This document shows, piece after piece, positions 60,401 to 64,000 of a stretch of DNA of 64,000 nt (positions within the stretch are counted from its first letter, which is position 1; the number at the start of each line of letters is the position of its first letter). A model generated the notes under the pieces. The model searched no databases. It saw only the letters and a list, made by a program, of their open reading frames with translations, and was not told the DNA's origin. The DNA lies in NCBI GenBank assembly GCA_902789725.1, contig CADAPC010000015.1, forward strand, positions 1 through 64,000, given 5' to 3'. Source of the stretch: an uncultured Bacteroidales bacterium. Lineage in GTDB: Bacteria; Bacteroidota; Bacteroidia; Bacteroidales; Bacteroidaceae. A program made the translations under genes and the position numbers.

Positions 60401-61219
60401 CATGCGGTCGCGAATCTCGCCGCCCGTGCCGGTGGCTGCACCATTGAAGGGCTCTACGGTTGTGGGGAAGTTGTGGGTCTCAGCCTTCAGCGAAATCACC
60501 GACTCGATGTCCTTCACCTCAAAGTAGTCGCTGGTGGAGTGGTCGGCTGGAGCGAATTGCTCCACCACCGGACCCTGGCTGAATGCTACGTTGTCCTTGT
60601 ATGCTGAAAGAATCTTATTGGGATTCTCCTGTGTGGTCTTCTTAATCATTTGGAAGAGGGAACTCTCCTTCTCCACCCCATCGATGATGAAGGTGCCCCC
60701 GAAAATCTTATGGCGGCAGTGCTCTGAGTTGATTTGTGCAAAGCCAAACACTTCTGAGTCTGTCAGTTTACGGCCCAGTTGCCCTTCCACCTTGTGCAGG
60801 TACTCGATTTCCTCGGGCGAAAGAGCTAAACCCTCTTGCTCGTTGTACTCCTCCAAATTTTCGATGTGGAGAATAGGAGCAGGTTCAATGTTCACCGTGA
60901 AGATGTCCTGGTTCAGGCCCTTGTACATGCGTTGCAGCATGGGGTCGTACTCGGCATCCTCGCTTTCTACGGGGAAATACTCTTCAATGCGTTGCACGCC
61001 TTGGATGGCCATGTTTTGAGTGATTTCCACGGCGTTGGTGCTCCAAGGAGTAATCATTTCGCGGCGTGGGCCTACAAAGTAACCCTGCAAATTGTTCTCG
61101 TGTTCGGGTTGAGCTTCGCCATAAAGCCAGCAAAGCTCACGGGTCTCATCAGCAGAGAGTTCATGATTGAGTTGAGTGGCAATCACGCTCTGCGCTGGTG
61201 TTCTGAAAAAGTAAATCAT
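57434..61219 (-). CDS. purL: Phosphoribosylformylglycinamidine synthase, single-chain form
   Basis: Fourth step of purine synthesis (FGAR to FGAM with glutamine). 1,261 residues, the long PurL type with N-terminal PurS-like domain, two AIRS-type halves (FGFAQINSEHCRHKIFGGTF; EPFNGAATGTGGEIRDRMG; VVSIHDHGSAGHVNCLSELV) and a C-terminal glutamine amidotransferase with nucleophile Cys in SLGICNGCQLM and HGEGNFRLP. Slightly shorter than the E. coli enzyme (1,295). First gene of a run that continues into the chromate transporter genes 7 bp later. A TAACTTTGC box lies 25 nt before the start. Confidence 0.97.
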   Translation of the reverse strand: MIYFFRTPAQSVIATQLNHELSADETRELCWLYGEAQPEHENNLQGYFVGPRREMITPWSTNAVEITQNMAIQGVQRIEEYFPVESEDAEYDPMLQRMYKGLNQDIFTVNIEPAPILHIENLEEYNEQEGLALSPEEIEYLHKVEGQLGRKLTDSEVFGFAQINSEHCRHKIFGGTFIIDGVEKESSLFQMIKKTTQENPNKILSAYKDNVAFSQGPVVEQFAPADHSTSDYFEVKDIESVISLKAETHNFPTTVEPFNGAATGTGGEIRDRMGGGVGSWPIAGTAVYMTSYPRNGVAPCQPHSYAKWTKSDKEGDIRPWEEVLPIRKWLYQTPEQILIKASNGASDFGNKFGQPLICGSVLTFEHEEQQGGVAEQYGYDKVIMLAGGVGYGTKRDCLKGTPEKGNKIVVVGGDNYRIGLGGGSVSSVDTGRYSSGIELNAVQRANPEMQKRANNLVRALCEEEVNPVVSIHDHGSAGHVNCLSELVEECGGLIDMTKLPIGDQTLSSKEIIANESQERMGLLIDEKHIEHVRKIAERERAPLYVVGETTGDAHFAFEQGDGVRPFDLDVAQMFGHSPKTVMTDETVERKYEDVSYSYKEIETYLENVLQLEAVACKDWLTNKVDRSVTGKIARQQCQGEIQLPLSDCGVVALDYRGEKGIATAIGHAPQAGLADPAAGSVLSVAESLTNLVWAPMADGLDSVSLSANWMWPCRSQKGEDARLYAGVQALSDFCCALQVNVPTGKDSLSMTQKYPDGSKIISPGTVIVSSGGEVSDVKKVVSPVLVNDANTTLYHIDFSFDKLRLGGSAFAQSLGKVGSDVPTVKNPEYFRDAFMAVQELVKEGLLLAGHDISAGGLITTLLEMTFANQKGGIKADLNGIAETDPVKVLFAENPGVVIQVKNADKRDVEKILNNAGVGFVEIGHPIAERQIVVKKGNRNRYFDIDKLRDIWYSTSYRLDTKQSFNGMAKERFENYKKQPIEHKFPTNFTGTMAQYGISADRRERTGVKAAIIREKGTNGEREMAYSLYLAGFDVKDVMMTDLVSGRETLEDINMIVFCGGFSNSDVLGSAKGWAGAFLFNPKAKAALDAFYAREDTLSLGICNGCQLMVELGLINNNHAVTDAKDYAQMLHNVSHKFESEFVTLQIPENKSVMFGSLSGSKLGLWVAHGEGNFRLPKAESDYHIVAKYNYSGYPGNPNGSDYDVAGIASADGRHLAMMPHLERAIFPWQQANYPSSRKDDEITPWMEAFVNARKWVEAKKK

Positions 61220-61243
61220 AAAATTACAGATCTGAAATTTTCT

Positions 61244-61252
61244 GCAAAGTTA
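61244..61252 (-). promoter_or_regulatory. purL -7 promoter box
   Basis: TAACTTTGC on the minus strand, 25 nt before the purL start codon. No TTTG at the expected distance. Confidence 0.55.
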
Positions 61253-61435
61253 CGACTTTTTCCCCGAATCAGCTACATAAAATCCTGTGAACTTACATTA
61301 TTTGCTGAAAAATACCCTTTCTCATTGTCTGATTTTGAAAGTCTTTGATTTTTTTTACCCCCAATAATGGTGCCGCCACATACCCTAATGTTCGGGTGTT
61401 CTCCCTCTTCCTAAGGAGCACTCAAGGCAACTTTT

Positions 61436-61566
61436 CCCTTAATTTTCCTCCCATGTTTCTTTAGTAGTTGTTCGATAGTTGTTCGATAGTTGTCCGATCA
61501 TTTATCGAACAACTAACGTAGAACGAACGGAGAATAATCGGACATATATGGGAGGTAACCTAAGGG
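61436..61566. repeat. Long imperfect inverted repeat with three 11-bp direct repeats
   Basis: CCCTTA-5nt-CCTCCCAT (61436-61454) is mirrored by ATGGGAGG-5nt-TAAGGG (61548-61566). Inside, AGTTGTTCGAT occurs at 61466, 61477 and (one mismatch) 61488, and in inverted form at 61504-61514, with ATCGGACA at 61537-61544 matching the third copy. No gene lies in 61220-61717, where this element and the ychF promoter repeat are the only content. Confidence 0.65.
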
Positions 61567-61604
61567 TGAATGGTAGGGAATGCCTACATAAATTGGGGGT
61601 TTTG

Positions 61605-61680
61605 GCTGACGCCGAAGGTGCTCACGTTCGGAAAACCTCAAATAAATTTGGTTTTTCTCTCACTTAATCGTACCTTTGCA
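61605..61680 (+). repeat. Promoter-bearing repeat ahead of ychF
   Basis: One copy of the argS-type unit: TTGGCTGACGCCGAAGGTGC, TCACGTTCGGAAAACCTCAA and CTCTCACTTAATCGTACC. It ends in TACCTTTGC (61671-61679), with TTTG at 61647-61650 and a 20-nt spacer, 38 nt before the ychF ATG. Confidence 0.82.
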
Positions 61681-61717
61681 CCAAATTTGTAAATATTGAT
61701 AAGAAAAAAGACAAGAA

Positions 61718-62821
61718 ATGGCTTTGAAAGCAGGTATAGTGGGTTTGCCCAATGTGGGTAAATCAACACTCTTTAATTGTTTGTCGAGTGCGAAAGCACA
61801 GGCTGCTAATTTCCCTTTTTGTACGATTGATGCGCAGTTGGGTCAGGTGAGTGTGCCCGACGAGCGACTGACGAAACTGGCAGAGTTGGTGCATCCGGGC
61901 AGGATTGTGCCAGCTGTGTGCGACATTGTCGATATTGCGGGTTTGGTGAAAGGGGCAAGCAAGGGCGAAGGACTGGGCAACCAGTTCTTAGGCAACATTC
62001 GCGAGTGCGATGCCATCATCCATGTGTTGCGCTGTTTCGACAATGGCAATATTGTGCATGTGGATGGGAGTGTGGACCCTGTCAGGGACAAGGAGATTAT
62101 CGATACGGAATTGCAACTGAAGGACCTGGAAACAGTGGAGATGCGCCTGAAGAAGACGGAGAAGCTGGCCATGGTGGGTCACGATAAAGATGCAAAGGTA
62201 GAGTACGGATTGCTGCTCCGTTACAAGGAGGCTCTTGAGAAGGGGCTTTCCGCCCGTACGGTGGAGCCTGAGAACGACGAGGAGGCATTGGCTGCTAAAA
62301 ACATGTTCTTGCTCACCACTAAGCCAGTGCTTTATGTGTGCAACGTAGATGATGCAAGTGCCAAGACGGGTAATGCCTACGTGGATAGGGTGCGCGAAGC
62401 CATCAAAGGCGAGAATGCTGAGTTGATGGTCATCAGTGCGCAAACTGAGGCTGACATAGCCGAGTTGGAAAGCTACGAAGAGAAGCAGATGTTTCTGGAG
62501 GATATGGGCTTGGAGGAAAGTGGTTGCAACCGCCTCATCAAGGCCATCTATTCGTTGCTCAACTTACAGACCTTCATCACCGCTGGTGAAATGGAGGTGA
62601 AAGCTTGGACCGTGAGGAAAGGGTGGAAAGCTCCGCAGTGCGCAGGGGTGATTCACACCGATTTTGAGAAAGGATTTATCCGCGCCGAAGTCATCAAGTA
62701 CGATGATTACATCAAGTATGGCAGTGAAGCCGCTGTCCGCGAAGCCGGCAAACTGGGTGTAGAAGGCAAAGACTATGTGGTTCAAGACGGCGACATCATG
62801 CACTTTAGGTTTAATGTATAA
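61718..62821 (+). CDS. ychF: Ribosome-binding ATPase YchF
   Basis: 367-residue Obg-related ATPase that binds ribosomes and modulates stress responses. Walker A GLPNVGKSTLFN, DIVDIAGLVKGASKGEGLGN as switch/Walker B region, NVDD in place of the usual NKxD (the reason YchF prefers ATP), and a C-terminal TGS domain (TFITAGEMEVKAWTVRKG; IHTDFEKGFIRAEV). Start fixed by the conserved MALKAGIVG. Confidence 0.96.
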   Translation: MALKAGIVGLPNVGKSTLFNCLSSAKAQAANFPFCTIDAQLGQVSVPDERLTKLAELVHPGRIVPAVCDIVDIAGLVKGASKGEGLGNQFLGNIRECDAIIHVLRCFDNGNIVHVDGSVDPVRDKEIIDTELQLKDLETVEMRLKKTEKLAMVGHDKDAKVEYGLLLRYKEALEKGLSARTVEPENDEEALAAKNMFLLTTKPVLYVCNVDDASAKTGNAYVDRVREAIKGENAELMVISAQTEADIAELESYEEKQMFLEDMGLEESGCNRLIKAIYSLLNLQTFITAGEMEVKAWTVRKGWKAPQCAGVIHTDFEKGFIRAEVIKYDDYIKYGSEAAVREAGKLGVEGKDYVVQDGDIMHFRFNV

Positions 62822-62866
62822 GTCCTATGGGTCCTATGGGTCTCATAGGTCCCATAGGTCATATAA
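62822..62866 (+). repeat. 9-bp tandem repeat between ychF and lgt
   Basis: Five 9-bp units from 62822: GTCCTATGG, GTCCTATGG, GTCTCATAG, GTCCCATAG, GTCATATAA. It begins directly after the ychF stop. Same family as the arrays at 15818 (in rnpA, opposite orientation) and 63793. Confidence 0.9.
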
Positions 62867-62890
62867 GTTCCACAAAACCCCCACCCAATT

Positions 62891-63772
62891 ATGCTCACAC
62901 TTTTTATTGACTGGCAACCTTCAGTAGAAGTCTTCTCCATCGGCTCTTTCAGCGTCAGATGGTACGGGCTCCTTTGGTGCGTAGGCTTCATGGTGGCCTA
63001 CCTTATTGTGCAACGGCTCTATAAACAGCAGAGAATTGAAGACGAGAAATTTGAGCCTTTGTTCTTTTACTGTTTCCTGGGAGTGCTCATTGGGGCACGC
63101 TTGGGGCATTGTTTGTTCTATGAGCCTGCTTACTATTTAGGCAGTTTGACAGGCTTTATCGAGATGTTTGTTCCTGCCCACCTGATGCCTGATGGCCACT
63201 GGAAATTTACGGGTTACGAAGGCTTGGCTTCGCATGGGGGAGCAATAGGACTGATTGTTGGCATGGCTCTTTATTGCCGAAAAACCAAGGTGAAGACCTG
63301 GGCTGTGCTGGACAACGTGGCCATTGCTGTGCCTCCGATGGCAAGTCTTATCCGTTTGGGCAACTTGATGAACTCGGAGATAGTGGGCAAGACAACGGAT
63401 GTTGCTTGGGCTTTTATTTTCCACAGTCGCGAATCTTTGGTAGATGGCATGCCTGTTCCTCGACATCCTGCTCAACTCTACGAAGCCATTGCTTACTTGT
63501 TTATTTTCGCCGTTCAGGCGTTTATTTACTGGAGGTGGTACAAGGTAAAGGGAGCGTCGGAAAAGTCGCCTATAGCCGCTGGAACGGGCTTTTATTTCGG
63601 TTTCTGCCTCGTGACCATATTCACCTTCCGTTTCTTCATCGAGTTTTTGAAGAAGGAGCAGGTTGATTTTGAGCAAGGCATGCTGTTAGACATGGGGCAG
63701 TTGCTCAGCATTCCGTTTGTCATTCTGGGAACGTGGTGCATGATAAATGCAAAGAAAAAGGCTGCAAGTTGA
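62891..63772 (+). CDS. lgt: Prolipoprotein diacylglyceryl transferase
   Basis: Transfers diacylglycerol to the lipobox cysteine of prolipoproteins, such as the two lipoproteins encoded at 36-39 kb. 293 residues, seven membrane segments. Family motifs are IGSFSVRWYGLLWCVGF, LIGARLGHCLFYEP, GLASHGGAIG (essential His) and the Lgt signature RLGNLMNSEIVGKTT, then HPAQLYEAI. The 3' end forms half of the terminator. Confidence 0.95.
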   Translation: MLTLFIDWQPSVEVFSIGSFSVRWYGLLWCVGFMVAYLIVQRLYKQQRIEDEKFEPLFFYCFLGVLIGARLGHCLFYEPAYYLGSLTGFIEMFVPAHLMPDGHWKFTGYEGLASHGGAIGLIVGMALYCRKTKVKTWAVLDNVAIAVPPMASLIRLGNLMNSEIVGKTTDVAWAFIFHSRESLVDGMPVPRHPAQLYEAIAYLFIFAVQAFIYWRWYKVKGASEKSPIAAGTGFYFGFCLVTIFTFRFFIEFLKKEQVDFEQGMLLDMGQLLSIPFVILGTWCMINAKKKAAS

Positions 63773-63788
63773 TTGCAGCCTTTTTCTT
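63752..63788. terminator. Bidirectional terminator overlapping the lgt 3' end
   Basis: AAGAAAAAGGCTGCAA (63752-63767) pairs perfectly with TTGCAGCCTTTTTCTT (63773-63788) around GTTGA. T tracts occur on both strands. The left arm is the last codons of lgt. Confidence 0.9.
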
Positions 63789-63792
63789 ATGA

Positions 63793-64000
<208 letters not shown>

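Overview
The window looks like chromosomal DNA of a plant-polysaccharide-degrading member of the Bacteroidales, most likely family Prevotellaceae. The evidence is the Bacteroidetes promoter signature (TAnnTTTGC -7 boxes, several with TTTG 19-20 nt upstream), weak or absent Shine-Dalgarno sequences, and lineage-typical gene order and families (DUF4271-hemD-rnpA-yidD, succinyl/acetylornithine-type carbamoyltransferase, reverse rubrerythrin, KorAB with a fused gamma-alpha subunit, paired half-size chromate transporters). I saw no rRNA, tRNA, CRISPR array or complete insertion sequence.

Layout. 1-2.3 kb is a decayed region: the frameshifted C-terminal part of an AAA-ATPase/PD-(D/E)XK gene, several kinds of tandem and dispersed repeats, and the orphan N-terminus plus promoter of a second gene of the same family. 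2.3-12.4 kb is one open gene for a secreted 3,348-residue glycine-rich repeat protein built from about 65-70 YGGG/FGAG modules with nested internal duplications. 12.4-17.2 kb (+) carries metK behind a repeat-borne promoter and a candidate SAM-II aptamer, then a tightly overlapping DUF4271-hemD-rnpA-yidD series and tatD. 17.0-20.8 kb (-) holds an RlmL-type RNA methyltransferase, cysE and ribD. 21.7-25.3 kb (+) has two GH43 enzymes. 25.5-26.4 kb (-) is a glycosyltransferase, 26.8-31.3 kb (+) argS and a GH3 beta-xylosidase-type enzyme, 31.3-33.2 kb (-) a rubrerythrin-rubredoxin-dusB operon, and 33.4-41.9 kb (-) a long run (aroQ, O-methyltransferase, rbfA, LolE-type permease, OmpA/TPR lipoprotein, thioredoxin-fold lipoprotein, yifB, pectinesterase). 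42.5-44.2 kb (+) has rfbB and a C_GCAxxG_C_C protein, 44.3-47.2 kb (-) korAB, 47.6-50.1 kb (+) a GH127 beta-L-arabinofuranosidase, 50.2-61.2 kb (-) purL, a split chromate transporter, an M16 peptidase, a PfkB kinase, a DEAD-box helicase and a GATase-dipeptidase fusion, and 61.7-64 kb ychF, lgt and the 3' end of a carbamoyltransferase gene.

The carbohydrate enzymes (2 x GH43, GH3, CE8, GH127) point to arabinan, arabinoxylan and pectin side chains, but they are scattered among housekeeping genes with no SusC/SusD pair in the window. The most distinctive features are the giant repeat protein, a family of intergenic repeats that end in working-looking promoters, a 9-bp repeat array that lies in frame inside rnpA as well as around lgt, a 132-bp MITE-like element, and a 158-bp coding-coding convergent overlap of tatD with the methyltransferase gene.
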